A DNA stretch of 64,000 bases, taken from Microbacterium hydrocarbonoxydans (GTDB taxonomy: Bacteria; Actinomycetota; Actinomycetes; Actinomycetales; Microbacteriaceae). The stretch spans positions 124,001-188,000 of the forward strand of contig NZ_JAMBOY010000001.1 of NCBI RefSeq assembly GCF_023715885.1. The letters are read 5' to 3'. Each line of letters begins with the position of its first letter. Within the stretch, counting starts at the first letter, position 1. The notes under the pieces are model-generated. The model ran no database searches. It was given only the letters and a program-made list of their open reading frames with translations, and was not told the origin of the DNA. Shown here piece by piece: positions 11,019 to 20,024 of the stretch. The position numbers and the translations under genes are program-made.

Positions 11019-11278
11019 GCGGCAGCCGCGGCGAGAGCTTCCCGGATCACATCGGAACGCGACTTGCCTTCGCGGGCTGCGCGCTCGTCGACCTGCGCCA
11101 GCTCATCGGCGGTCAACCGCAGTGCGACGACTTGCGACGGCTCTGCACCTCGTCCGGGACGACCGCGCCCTCGCTTGCGCAGAGCGGTGACGTCAAAACC
11201 CGCCTCCGCTTCCGCGGACCAGGCTGCGATCTGCTCGTCGGAGACGGGCACTCCGTCGATGGTCTCCTTCTCGTCCAT
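11015..11278 (-). CDS. ribbon-helix-helix (CopG-like) antitoxin
   Basis: An 87-residue protein. The N-terminal half contains VPVSDEQIAAWSAEAEAGFD, seen in many BrnA/RHH-like antitoxins. The C-terminal RHH motif is QVVALRLTADELAQVDERAAREGKSRSDVIREAL, made of a beta strand and two helices that bind the operator as a dimer. The stop overlaps the start of the broken toxin gene by 4 nt. The antitoxin reading frame is intact although its partner is not. It may now act only as a repressor or be on its way to loss. Confidence 0.8.
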   Translation of the reverse strand: MDEKETIDGVPVSDEQIAAWSAEAEAGFDVTALRKRGRGRPGRGAEPSQVVALRLTADELAQVDERAAREGKSRSDVIREALAAAAA

Positions 11279-11382
11279 GTGATTGATGTATGACGTTAAT
11301 CGGCGACTGTTCATCATCTCCTCACCGCCCTCCCGACGCCAGGCGGGGTTAGGTTGGACGCAGACGCCCGAAGGAGCATCCG

Positions 11383-11712
11383 ATGACCGACTTCACCGTG
11401 ACCCGCAACGACGACGCCTCGCGCTACGAGATCCACTCCGGCGACACGCTCGCCGGGTTCGCCGAGTTCCAACTGCGCCCCGGTGCGATCCGCTTCATCC
11501 ACACCGAGATCGACCCGGCGTTCCAGGGGCAGGGGCTCGCGAGCGTCCTCGCGAAGAACGCGCTGACGGATGCCGCGGCCACCGGAGACGCCATCGTGCC
11601 GCTGTGCCCCTACATCGCGAAGTACCTGACGACGCACGACATCGAGGGCGCCGAGATCCGCTGGCCGCAGCGGCCGTCCCCGATCGCGGGCACCGACGCC
11701 ACGGAGGCGTGA
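11383..11712 (+). CDS. small GNAT-family N-acetyltransferase (YjdJ type)
   Basis: A 109-residue single-domain acetyltransferase. The fold signature is FAEFQLRPGAIRFIHTEIDPAFQGQGLASVLAKNAL, with the acetyl-CoA loop QGQGLAS, and PLCPYIAKYLTTH near the end matches the short YjdJ subgroup. Substrates of this subgroup are mostly unknown. A GAAGGAG ribosome site precedes the ATG. The stop codon shares one base with the start of the pirin gene, so the two are co-translated. Confidence 0.85.
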   Translation: MTDFTVTRNDDASRYEIHSGDTLAGFAEFQLRPGAIRFIHTEIDPAFQGQGLASVLAKNALTDAAATGDAIVPLCPYIAKYLTTHDIEGAEIRWPQRPSPIAGTDATEA

Positions 11713-12629
11713 TGATCGGCGAGCGCCGCATCGTCCTGGAGCCCCGCGACGTGCCGCTCGGCGGGGTGCGCGGCATGAACGTGCTGCGCCTGCTGCCGCA
11801 CCGCAACCTGCCGACCATCGGCGCGTGGTGCTTCCTCGACCGGTTCGGCCCGGCCGAGACGCGCATGCGCGTCGAACCGCATCCGCACATCGGTCTGCAG
11901 ACCGTCACCTGGCCGCTGGTCGGCGAGATCCGCCACCGCGACGCCCTCGGCAGCGACGTCGACCTGCGTCGCGGCCAGCTCAATCTCATGACCGCCGGCA
12001 ACGGCATCTCTCACTCGGAGTACTCGGTCGGCGACGATCCGGTGCCGCTCGACGCCCTGCAGTTCTGGGTCGTGCTGCCGGAGAGCGCCCGACACGGCGC
12101 CGGTGGGTTCGAGCAGCACACCGAGCTTCCCGGCGTGCGGCTGCCGGCCCTCGAGGGAGCGGATGCCGCGGCCACGGTCGTGCTGGGTGAGTTCGCCGGC
12201 ATCACCTCCCCGGCCTCCGTGCACACGCCCATCGTCGGTGCCGAGATCGTCGTCGCCGCCGGGAGCACCGTGCGGCTGCCGCTGCACACCGGCTGGGAGC
12301 ACGGAGTCATGCTCGTCGACGGGGATGCCGTCGTCTCGCAGCATCCGATGGAGCTGAACGACATGCTCTACCTCGGCGACGAACGGGATGCCGTCGAGGT
12401 GTCGAGCGCGAACGGGGCGCTGCTTTTCCTCCTCGGCGGTGAGCCGTTCGAGAGCGACATCGTCATGTGGTGGAATTTCGCCGGCCGCACGCACGAGGAG
12501 ATCGTCGAGGCGCGGGAGGACTGGGAGGCGGCATCCGACCGCTTCGGAACCGTCGAGGGCCACGACGTGCGCATCCCCGCGCCGCCGCTGCCCGACGTGC
12601 GGCTCATGTCTCGCGGTCGCAGGATCTGA
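11712..12629 (+). CDS. pirin family protein (bicupin)
   Basis: A 305-residue protein with the pirin N-terminal cupin: FLDRFGP, then the metal-ligand region PHPHIGLQTVTWPLVGEIRHRDALGS and later MTAGNGISHSEYS. The C-terminal cupin includes GWEHGVMLVDGDA and a tail with LFLLGGEPFESDIVMWWNF. His residues in HPHIGLQT and the GEIRHRD segment should bind Fe(II). Bacterial pirins include quercetinases and metabolic regulators, so the exact role is open. The gene is coupled to the GNAT gene through the overlapping TGATG. Confidence 0.9.
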   Translation: MIGERRIVLEPRDVPLGGVRGMNVLRLLPHRNLPTIGAWCFLDRFGPAETRMRVEPHPHIGLQTVTWPLVGEIRHRDALGSDVDLRRGQLNLMTAGNGISHSEYSVGDDPVPLDALQFWVVLPESARHGAGGFEQHTELPGVRLPALEGADAAATVVLGEFAGITSPASVHTPIVGAEIVVAAGSTVRLPLHTGWEHGVMLVDGDAVVSQHPMELNDMLYLGDERDAVEVSSANGALLFLLGGEPFESDIVMWWNFAGRTHEEIVEAREDWEAASDRFGTVEGHDVRIPAPPLPDVRLMSRGRRI

Positions 12630-12642
12630 CGCCCGCGCTCAC

Positions 12643-12702
12643 CGGTCCTCGATCGACCGGTACTCGATCGAGCGGTCGTCGAGCGACCGGTCGTTGAGCG
12701 AC
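12643..12702. repeat. four degenerate 15-bp tandem repeats
   Basis: Four units in a row, CGGTCCTCGATCGAC, CGGTACTCGATCGAG, CGGTCGTCGAGCGAC and CGGTCGTTGAGCGAC, start 14 bp after the pirin stop. The fourth is also the outer end of the palindromic element that follows. The array may have grown from that element's end. Confidence 0.6.
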
Positions 12703-12783
12703 CGCAGCGAGACGAAACGCGGTGAGGTCCGTCCGACTCCCACCGCGTTTCGGCTCGTCGCTGCGCTCCTCGCTCAACGACCG
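12688..12783. repeat. 96-bp imperfect palindromic repeat element (copy 1)
   Basis: The left arm runs CGGTCGTTGAGCGACCGCAG, then CGAGACGAAACGCGGTGAG. The right arm is its imperfect reverse complement, CACCGCGTTTCG then CGCTGCGCTCCTCGCTCAA and CGACCG. Related copies are at 40315-40411 and, as a single arm, at 47921-47964. The element lies between the convergent pirin and protease genes and could also act as a bidirectional transcription stop. Confidence 0.75.
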
Positions 12784-12790
12784 GGCGCGT

Positions 12791-15700
12791 CTACTCGGGC
12801 TGGTCGGTCGGCGGAGCCTCCGTCGGCGGGGCTTCCGTCGGCGGAGCCTCCGTCTCCGGCGCATCCGTCTCCGGCGCGTCGGCATCCGGCACGTCCGCCG
12901 CGGCCCCGGTCTCGACCGTGACGATCGTCCGCACCGCCGAATCGCCGTACTGCACGAGCCCGAGATAGCGGGTGCCGGCCTCGAGGCCGCTCCAGCTGAG
13001 GTCGTAGCTCGTCTTCTCGCCGCGCGCGGCGGGAACCGGGTTCGGGTTCGCGGTGAACGCGCCCTCGCCCTCGGGCTGCACCGCGGCGTAGGTCATATCC
13101 CACGTCATCGGCGCCGAGGTCGCATACACGTTCGCCACGACCAGGTAGGTGCCCGCGGTCGGAGCCGCGACCGTGACCTGCTCGTCAGCCGATCCGGTGG
13201 CCGACTGCCACTGCTCGTAGTACCGCAGGTCGTCGGGGCTCACCACCCGGTACACGGTGAGGTCGAGGTCGCTTCCGGTGTCGTCCGACGAGTCGAGGTC
13301 GAACCGGGCGAGCGTCGTGCCCTCGGGCACGTCGACGATCCACGACACGTCCTTGTTCTCGTCTCCCGAGGACTCATCGCCCGAGTGACCGGTGACACGC
13401 CCGTCGGGGTCTTCCAGCAGCGTGAACGGCGTGAGACCCGAGAGGCGCAGCGCGAGGTCGCCGTCGATGCCCGGCGTGATCTCCACCGTGGTCGATCCGT
13501 CGACACCCGTACCCGACACCTCGGCCGGAGCATCGGCCGTGACCGGGAACACCGCGATCGGCGACCGCACCGTGTTCTTCTTGCTCGTCCAGGTCAACGA
13601 ACCGGTCGCCCACTGCTCGACCGGCGCGCTCGCGTTGTCGAACGTGACGGTGTAGCTCGCGGTCTGGCCCGCACGGTCGAATTTCAGCGTCGAGGGCGAC
13701 ACCGTGACGTTCACACCGGGCACATCGACGGATGCCGTGAACGTGCCCTTCTCCGTGGAGGTCACCGTGCGGGTGACGGTCTGCGCGCTCGCGAGCGATC
13801 CGATCGAGATCGACGCGACGTTCAGGTCGCTGCCGTCGATGGGGTCGCCCGGGAAGTCGGCGAGGCCCTTGCCCTCGAGGTAGGCCGTCCAGTCGGCGAC
13901 GTCGTTCAGGTACAGCAGACCTGGGTTGAAGTACCGCTTCGGGTCGACCTGTCCCGCACCCTGCTGGAACGGGTCGCGGTTGGGCGATCCGTCGGCGTTC
14001 ACGGTGTCGTACGCCGTGGTCATCATGGCCGACTTGATCTCAGCGGGCTTGGCGTTCGGCCGCTCGCCGAGGTAGAGGGCTGCGAGGCCGGCGATGTGCG
14101 GAGACGCCATCGAGGTTCCGGAGAGGATGCCGAAGGTCGGCGCCTCGTCGGGGTCGTTGTTCGTCGCGGCGAGGATCGCCACACCGGGGGCGGCGATGTC
14201 GGGCTTCATGATGTCGCTGCCGTCGGCCAGCATCGGTCCGCGGCTCGAGAATCCGGCGATCTGCGGCACCGGGGTGGTGACGCCCGTCGTGTTCTCACCC
14301 ACGAGCGAGATCGGGCGATCGGCGCCGCCCTGCACGTAGGCGAGCACGGCCGCGCGGTACGCGGAGGCGAGGTGCACGGTCGGCACGGCGTGGAAATCGT
14401 TGTCGAGCGAGTCGGATCCGCCCGGCACGTTGACGAGCACCATGCCGATGCCCCCGGCATCCTTCACGACCTGCGACTTCTCGGCGCGCGCGTTGTTCCC
14501 TCGATCGCAGACGACGATGTGTCCGGCGGCCTTCGCGGCGTCGAGCGTGCCGGGAAGGCAGAGCGCGGCATCCGCACCGGAGGCACCGGATGCCGCGATG
14601 TCGCCGGCGTACACCGACGGGCCGGTCACGGTCTGGCCGAACGGCACGCTGACCGAGGCTCCCGCCTGGGCGAAGCCGTCGAACTGCACCGTGCCCTCCC
14701 ACGTCGGGATGGTCGACGCGGCGACGGTCGTGTACCAGGGCGAGGCGTGGTCGGCGGTCACCGGGTCGGGTCCGTCGTTGCCCGCGCTCGTCGCGACGAA
14801 GACGCCGGCGGCGGCCGCGTTGAAGAACGCGATGTCCTCGGGGGCGAGGACGGTGGATGCCGCGCCGCCGCCGATCGAGTAATTGATGACGTCGACGCCG
14901 TCGGCGACGGCCTGGTCGATCGCGGCGATGAGATCGCTGCCGGCACAGATGTCGTCGGTCGTGACCGCGGGATCGGGGCCGACGTAGCAGGCCTTATAGG
15001 CGGAGACCTTCGCCCCGGGTGCGACACCCGAGATGGTGCCGAGGTCGACGCCCTCGACGGTCGCCTTCACCTTGAAGTTGCCGGCCGCTGTGCTCGCCGT
15101 GTGCGAGCCGTGTCCGTCGCCGTCGCGCGGCGAGAGGTAGTCGTACTGAAAGTCGAATCCGGCGGCGGCGGCGCCCGAGGAGAAGTACTGAGCGCCGATC
15201 AGCTTGCTGTTGTAGTCGCTCTTGTCCCACCCCTGACCTTCGACCATCGTGGCCTGGAAGCGCCCGCCGTCGGACTTGTCGAAGTAGACGGTCGTGCCGT
15301 CGGTGTAGGGCTGGCTGCCCTTGTGGCGGTTCTTGTCCTTCTTCTGCTGCTTCAGCTTCTTGCCCTCGAACGAGGGGTGCTCGGGCGCGATGCCGGTGTC
15401 GATCACACCGACCACGACGCCTTCGCCGGCCTTGTCGACGCCGCCGGTCTGCTGCCAGACGCCGCCCTTGCCCTTCTTGTCGTCGCCGAGTCCGAGGAAG
15501 CTGGTGGAGGACTGCGCGTCGGGGTGGCGGATGAAGTCCGGGTACACGCCGTAGACGTCCTTCGACGCGCGAAGCTTGTCGACCTGCTCGCCCGAGAGCT
15601 GGGCGCTGAACCCGTTGAGCACGACCTGATAGGTCGTGTCGGGTGTCACGCCGGCCTCCTGCGCGACGGTCTGCTGCTCGGCCTCGAGATGCTTCACGTA

Positions 15701-15973
15701 GCGCAGCGAGTCCTGCGACTCGGGCTCGAGCTGCTCGCCTTCCGCGGGCTTCGTGGCCTGGATGCCGTCGACTCCGCCCTCGTAGCTGGCGAGCGGATCG
15801 GCCTTCATCACGACGATGTACTGACCGGGCGTCCCCTCGATCGGGGTGGGTGCGTTCACCTCCTCGACGCCTGCGTATCCTGCGGTTGCCGTCGACGCGA
15901 CGAACAGCACGGCCAGGCTTGTGGCCGCCGCCATCCAGGGGGTGTTCGACCCATGTGACTCTCCGATGATCAC
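12791..15973 (-). CDS. secreted subtilisin-like serine protease (S8) with PA insertion
   Basis: About 1,060 residues. A signal peptide core (AAATSLAVLFVASTATA) is followed by an I9-type propeptide with QYIVVMKADPLASY. The S8 catalytic domain shows the Asp motif VVVGVIDTGIAPEHPSF (near residue 191), the His motif GHGSHTAST (near 289), the Asn of TSAGNDG and the Ser motif LSGTSMASPHIAG (near 618). A PA-type insertion lies between Asn and Ser. C-terminal beta domains and a Pro/Glu/Thr-rich tail (PPTEAPPTEAPPTDQPE) follow, with no sorting signal, so it is probably released. The start is unsure: the GTG at 15973 and the ATG at 15934 give poor signal peptides, while the best ribosome site, GGAGAG, serves an out-of-frame ATG at 15954. 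Confidence 0.88.
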   Translation of the reverse strand: MIIGESHGSNTPWMAAATSLAVLFVASTATAGYAGVEEVNAPTPIEGTPGQYIVVMKADPLASYEGGVDGIQATKPAEGEQLEPESQDSLRYVKHLEAEQQTVAQEAGVTPDTTYQVVLNGFSAQLSGEQVDKLRASKDVYGVYPDFIRHPDAQSSTSFLGLGDDKKGKGGVWQQTGGVDKAGEGVVVGVIDTGIAPEHPSFEGKKLKQQKKDKNRHKGSQPYTDGTTVYFDKSDGGRFQATMVEGQGWDKSDYNSKLIGAQYFSSGAAAAGFDFQYDYLSPRDGDGHGSHTASTAAGNFKVKATVEGVDLGTISGVAPGAKVSAYKACYVGPDPAVTTDDICAGSDLIAAIDQAVADGVDVINYSIGGGAASTVLAPEDIAFFNAAAAGVFVATSAGNDGPDPVTADHASPWYTTVAASTIPTWEGTVQFDGFAQAGASVSVPFGQTVTGPSVYAGDIAASGASGADAALCLPGTLDAAKAAGHIVVCDRGNNARAEKSQVVKDAGGIGMVLVNVPGGSDSLDNDFHAVPTVHLASAYRAAVLAYVQGGADRPISLVGENTTGVTTPVPQIAGFSSRGPMLADGSDIMKPDIAAPGVAILAATNNDPDEAPTFGILSGTSMASPHIAGLAALYLGERPNAKPAEIKSAMMTTAYDTVNADGSPNRDPFQQGAGQVDPKRYFNPGLLYLNDVADWTAYLEGKGLADFPGDPIDGSDLNVASISIGSLASAQTVTRTVTSTEKGTFTASVDVPGVNVTVSPSTLKFDRAGQTASYTVTFDNASAPVEQWATGSLTWTSKKNTVRSPIAVFPVTADAPAEVSGTGVDGSTTVEITPGIDGDLALRLSGLTPFTLLEDPDGRVTGHSGDESSGDENKDVSWIVDVPEGTTLARFDLDSSDDTGSDLDLTVYRVVSPDDLRYYEQWQSATGSADEQVTVAAPTAGTYLVVANVYATSAPMTWDMTYAAVQPEGEGAFTANPNPVPAARGEKTSYDLSWSGLEAGTRYLGLVQYGDSAVRTIVTVETGAAADVPDADAPETDAPETEAPPTEAPPTEAPPTDQPE

Positions 15974-16130
15974 CTGCGGCCTCGTGCCGCAATGCCGATC
16001 AAAGTAACCCGGACTCACACGGGATTGCCAGGTTCGGGGCCGAACCCTAGACGAATGGCCAGTGCGGGACCGTGCCGATGGTCAGGTGCGGGAGACCGGT
16101 TTCGGAGTTCGACGAAGTCCGCCGTTGTGG

Positions 16131-16400
16131 TCACGCACGGGCCGCGAGCTGCACGAGAGCTACGCCTGCGCCGAACATGAACCACAATCCGAACATGACG
16201 AGCAATGCCCCGACGACGCGAAGCGCGCGCGGCGACGACTTTCCCGCGGAAAGATCCGCGATCCGCTTCCCCAAGAGCATCCGCTGTTGGTTGTAGATCG
16301 CATCCCTGGCCCGCCGGGAGTTCACGGCGACCCATACTCCGATGACGATGATCAGCGGGCCAACGATGAACCCAGGGATGATGATTCCTGGATCTATCAC
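16131..16400 (-). CDS. small two-helix membrane protein, possible last immunity gene of the Rhs array
   Basis: An 89-residue protein with two membrane segments, IIIPGFIVGPLIIVIGVWVAV and VVGALLVMFGLWFMFGAGVAL, joined by a basic loop (NSRRARDAIYNQQRMLLGKR). The GTG start has GGAGGAG 7 nt upstream. I do not recognise the family. It lies just downstream of an Rhs core fragment on the same strand, where the other modules carry their immunity gene, so a membrane-acting immunity role is inferred from position only. Confidence 0.6.
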   Translation of the reverse strand: MIDPGIIIPGFIVGPLIIVIGVWVAVNSRRARDAIYNQQRMLLGKRIADLSAGKSSPRALRVVGALLVMFGLWFMFGAGVALVQLAARA

Positions 16401-16984
16401 CGCATTACTCCTCCATCGGTCTCGTGCCGGTCTAAGCCATGTCGTTCAGAATACTGATCCGGTACGTATCTATATCCGTGACCTGCGGGTTAAGCTGTGG
16501 TCGGCGCCGGCGCGGCATCCCCGTCCGCGGAGAACAAGTACCTGACGGTGGATGCCGGAGCAGCACCCGCGGGGTCGGTGGTGCGGGACACGATCCGCCC
16601 CGTCGCGTCCCGGGCAATGCTCACGGTCCATTGAAGGAAGCTCCCGACGAGAATGACCCTTCAATTGAGGCTTTCGGCCCGACTCCCACACGAAAATGAT
16701 CATTCGCGACCTCGCCGCAAATAACAAGGAACATGTCCCTGAATGTCGTTCCGCCCCCGCCGGGGCTGACGAAGTTTCCACAGATGATGAGCCCGTTGCT
16801 CGCTTTGCTGCAGTCAGCCTTTTTCGGGAGGAGCGTGTCGCGTTAGAGGCGGGTCATGGCCGGGGTGGCCTTCTTCCGGCCGAGAGGAAACGAGCCTACG
16901 GTGGCAGTCGGACAAGCTCGCGCCGCGCGCGGTGCTATCGACTACGAGCTCGCATCGCCAGGCGCCTTGTCGCGTTGGAGACCG
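16401..16984 (-). other. degenerate Rhs-module debris between two partner genes
   Basis: This 584-bp stretch has no intact gene. It holds an Rhs core fragment (16517-16627) and a coding tail ending TYRISILNDMA before a TAG at 16432. Between 16628 and 16984 I see only AT-richer sequence without a recognisable product. It is what remains of an older toxin module. Confidence 0.6.
16517..16627 (-). pseudogene. Rhs core fragment
   Basis: About 37 codons read [20 protein letters not shown] then [16 protein letters not shown], nearly identical to the same segment in the full-length Rhs protein. Homology stops sharply on both sides. It is the oldest-looking relic of the array, followed downstream by the small membrane protein gene. 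Confidence 0.8.
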
Positions 16985-17599
16985 TCAACGTCCCAACGAT
17001 GACCTGACCTTCGCCACGGCATCGGCGATCTCGGCATCCGTCGGTCCGCGCAAACCGGAGCCGGTCTGCGGCGACGATGTGAACGAAAGCTCCTCGCCGG
17101 AGGAAAGCACGATGACTGGGCCTCCGTAAGACGTGCTTGTGGTCTCTCTTGCGTAGATGTTCAGTATGAGCTCGGACGGGATTTCCCTGCGGTGGACAGA
17201 ACCGCCGAGACCGGAGGGCGATGGGTTGCAGCGTAGCTCGACGCGATCCGCATATAACAACCCCCATCCGGACCCGAAGTGTTTCATCGGTCGCCCCTCG
17301 GTGCCACCTGATTGCCCTTGTATGAAGACGAACGCGCCGATCGACGCGCGGTCCCGGACTTCTCTCTCAGCGCGGGCGACGTTCCACCGCCAACGAAACG
17401 CGTTGAAAACGAATGTCGCGATGAGTACCGCACCCCCGACCGCGAAAAACACGACGCTGGGAAGTGCCACGCCCTGTGACGCTGGCACAACCAAGAAGAC
17501 AACCCCCGCTAGAGCCGCGACAGTCGTCGCGACGTTACGCGCAACTATCGTCGTGGGTCCATACGGTGCGTGCAAAACGCTATACACGAGCACTCTCAC
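16985..17599 (-). CDS. membrane-anchored protein, candidate immunity protein of Rhs module 3
   Basis: A 204-residue protein with two N-terminal membrane segments ([18 protein letters not shown] and [17 protein letters not shown]). A soluble C-terminal part of about 130 residues has alternating beta-type segments ([26 protein letters not shown]), reminiscent of a PH-like fold. The GTG start overlaps the stop of the toxin-tip gene by 4 nt (GTGA), the coupling expected for a toxin and its immunity gene. The family is not recognised; its role is inferred from position. Confidence 0.7.
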   Translation of the reverse strand: MRVLVYSVLHAPYGPTTIVARNVATTVAALAGVVFLVVPASQGVALPSVVFFAVGGAVLIATFVFNAFRWRWNVARAEREVRDRASIGAFVFIQGQSGGTEGRPMKHFGSGWGLLYADRVELRCNPSPSGLGGSVHRREIPSELILNIYARETTSTSYGGPVIVLSSGEELSFTSSPQTGSGLRGPTDAEIADAVAKVRSSLGR

Positions 17600-18965
17600 T
17601 TCACCAATCGATTTCCGGCCGCCGTGCGGCGCCCGGCATAGAAGTCAAGAATGACGCTACCTGTAAGTGTGCCAAAGATGCCGCCTGCCAGGGTGCCGCC
17701 AACGGGGCCTGCAAGGACTCCGATGACGTTGCCCGCGACCATCCCGGCGAACCCGAGGCCGCAGAGTGCACCAAACTTGTGCGCGACGCAATCGGCCGCT
17801 ATCCCAATGGTTCCAAACGCAGCCGAGGCCCAGCCTGTGAGAGTGGAGAGAGCCGCAAGCGGCGCGGAGACATGCGGAACCTTCGCGGTGAACGCACCGA
17901 GAGCTAGTCCGGTGCTCACCAGCCCTGCGACGAAAGAGGCTTTGTTCATCGCATCGCCCAAGCCCGAAAAGATGGTGTACCCCCATCGAACTGGCTTCGG
18001 CTTACCCGCAGACGTGCGAACGGATTTCCGTTCCACGACTACAGCCTTCTTTGCGGTGACTTTGACCGGGCCTCCGAGGTCTGCTGCTGGCGCGAAACTT
18101 CGAGCTTTCCCGCTGAGGTCGTCACCGTTGATGGGGTCGGGTGGCCACACGTAGTCGTTGTCGACACCACCCTCGATCGGGTCGACCTGCAGGAATCTCC
18201 CCAGGGCGGGGACATACAACCGCACCCCCATCTCGATCACGAGCGTCGACCCGGCCGACTCGGCAGGTTTCAACGCTCCCTGGTGCCAGAGCGTGTTCCC
18301 GGCGACCTGGTTCGTGTCATCCGCCGCGGTGGTCCCGATCGCGAACGTGGCAGGGTCCACGGGCTGCCCGAACGGGTCCCACAACAACAACGCACCCGTC
18401 GTCCCACCAGACCTTTGATGAGGCCGTGGCCGCCGAGGCCGGGGAACGACCAGGTGAGGGTACCTGCTTGGTTCGTCCACGACACCCCACCGGGAAGTCC
18501 GATGCTGCGGGTGAGGTCAGTGCCGGCCTTCTGCCCCCACGCCACATCCCCACCCGCCGCGAATAGATACCGCGTCGTGGATGCCGGAGCGGCACCTGCC
18601 GGGTCGGTAGTTCGCGACACGATCCGCCCCGTCGCATCCCGCACGATCGTTACCGTCGTGCCGTCGTCGTACGTGGTCCCCACATGCCTGTTCGCCGCGT
18701 CATAGCTGAACCGCATAGCCGCGAGACGGGTCGTGTTGCCCCGGGCGTCGTGGACGATCTCCGATGCCGCGACACCGTCGGTCACGCTCGACGCCCCCGG
18801 GATCGCCCCCGTCACCGTGGAAGACAACAACCGGTCGGCCCAGTCATAGCAGTACGCCGTCGACGTCGTCACCGGAGCCTGCCCGGGCGCGGTCCACACA
18901 TCCGTGAGCCCGGTCCGGTTCCCCGCGGCGCCAGCGGAGGTGTTCGGACCGGACCCACCGGACAC
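17596..18965 (-). pseudogene. displaced Rhs module 3: truncated, frameshifted core with its own toxin tip
   Basis: The core begins abruptly at SGGSGPNTSAGAAGNRTGL, equivalent to the last fifth of the full-length Rhs, and runs to the conserved [19 protein letters not shown] and [10 protein letters not shown] junction. After this comes a unique tip of about 172 residues, rich in Gly/Ala hydrophobic segments ([20 protein letters not shown]). One base is missing near 18405-18412 relative to the other copies, so GHGLI and [16 protein letters not shown] are in different frames. There is no secretion signal. The tip can only be made from an internal start or after recombination into the intact gene. 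Confidence 0.85.
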
Positions 18966-18989
18966 TGCCGACCATCCTCGCGCCTACCC

Positions 18990-19019
18990 TTAGGCCAGCT
19001 CATTCAGGATGCTAATGAG
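18990..19019 (-). other. coding tail TYLISILNELA, related to the one at 16432
   Basis: The last codons before a TAA at 18990 read TYLISILNELA. The tail ending at 16432 reads TYRISILNDMA. The DNA differs mainly at third positions (AGC/AGT, ATC/ATT, AAT/AAC), so the peptide has been kept by selection or by a common coding ancestor. Both tails lie at module boundaries of the Rhs array and look like C-termini of otherwise lost genes. Confidence 0.45.
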
Positions 19020-19287
19020 ATACGTTTTCATGCCGCGCACTTCGGAGCGCCGGAGTATTTCGCAACTCGCAGTTCCGGCCACCGAATCTGGAGATAACGA
19101 AATGACACGAGCAACAAGAACGCGAAGAAGTTTTGGCCGTACCAGCAGATGGACTCGCCCACGGACGCTCGTTGAGCCCACTATGCGCGAGCACCCACGC
19201 AACGAAAGCGAACGCCATAAGCAACCAGAGGAAAATTGCGCGGATAACGAAGAGTACGAACGCCGACATCCCCCGGATGCGTCGCAT
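19012..19287 (-). CDS. small membrane protein of unknown function in the Rhs array
   Basis: A 91-residue frame with a convincing GGAGAGG ribosome site 5 nt before its ATG. The N-terminus MRRIRGMSAFVLFVIRAIFL continues as WLLMAFAFVAWVLAHS, a single long membrane helix. The C-terminal half (RSCCSCHFVISRFGGRNCEL) looks less natural, and the neighbouring frame ends in TYLISILNELA. A frameshift about halfway is therefore possible and the original protein may have been about 105 residues. It is probably a second partner gene of module 2 or a relic of a lost module. Confidence 0.5.
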   Translation of the reverse strand: MRRIRGMSAFVLFVIRAIFLWLLMAFAFVAWVLAHSGLNERPWASPSAGTAKTSSRSCCSCHFVISRFGGRNCELRNTPALRSARHENVSH

Positions 19288-19423
19288 GCGATCCTCTCCG
19301 GATTCAACCGCTGAACGACCTGATCTTATGGCGCTCGCGGAGTGCGCGTACTACCTCTACCCGCTCTGATCGCAGACGACCGGAGCCACCGTAGCCTGCA
19401 GAGCGATGAACGTGCACGCATGG

Positions 19424-20020
19424 TTACAGTCCACCGTATTCTCGCCACGGCTCGGCCGAGTGTTCGGGCACCGTTGCCGAAGCAGGAACGATAGAGAATG
19501 ATAGACCAAATGCGGCGAGATAGAACGACAGCGAGTCTAACAACCCAGCATGCTCATGGACCAAACTACGCATCTCGGAAATGGTGAATCTTGAGCCGGA
19601 GGCAAACGTCTTATGGCTCTCGGTCGCCATTCTCTCGAGCATCGCGAGACGATACTCGAGCGACATCGAACCGTAAAAACGACCTGTGCCATCCCAAACG
19701 GATGGCGTTCGGTCAATTGGAGGATGTGGAGGGAACAGCGAGATCCGAACTCTGGAGGCCCAGGGCTCCGGAACTCTCTCAGCATTTAGTAGGCTGAGGA
19801 ATTCCCTGTCACCAGGAGAATCCATACTTATTGAGACGATGTCTTCCGGAAAGATATCCTCGGACTCAATGATTCCTGCAAACGCAAGGTCCCAGTACTC
19901 ACTATCCACCCCGCCGGTCGCGATGGGGGTTGCTCTTAGGTATAGCCCTTCGGCTGGTCCTGAACGGCAGTATCCGATGATTTCTCGGCGGCAGCTGTGC
20001 ATGAGTTCTATGAATTCCAT
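19424..20020 (-). CDS. candidate immunity protein of Rhs module 2
   Basis: A 198-residue soluble, acidic protein (EYWDLAFAGIIESEDIFPEDIVSI, then DRTPSVWDGTGRFYGS) starting 4 nt after the toxin-tip stop of module 2, with GGCGGAG as ribosome site inside the end of that gene. Acidic composition opposite a basic tip is the usual toxin-immunity pairing. The sequence is visibly AT-richer than the genome background. I do not recognise the family; the role rests on context. Confidence 0.7.
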   Translation of the reverse strand: MEFIELMHSCRREIIGYCRSGPAEGLYLRATPIATGGVDSEYWDLAFAGIIESEDIFPEDIVSISMDSPGDREFLSLLNAERVPEPWASRVRISLFPPHPPIDRTPSVWDGTGRFYGSMSLEYRLAMLERMATESHKTFASGSRFTISEMRSLVHEHAGLLDSLSFYLAAFGLSFSIVPASATVPEHSAEPWREYGGL

Positions 20021-20024
20021 TTGA

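Noticed and set aside
12643..12783. Repeat block considered as a CRISPR array
   Set aside because: The 15-bp units are adjacent without spacers and end in a palindrome; no cas genes are present.
12722..15958. 1,078-codon plus-strand frame across the subtilisin-like protease
   Set aside because: Antisense shadow of a protease with an intact catalytic set.
16470..16781. Minus-strand frame of 103 codons in the Rhs debris
   Set aside because: Its middle is an Rhs core fragment read in the wrong frame, so it is not a real gene.
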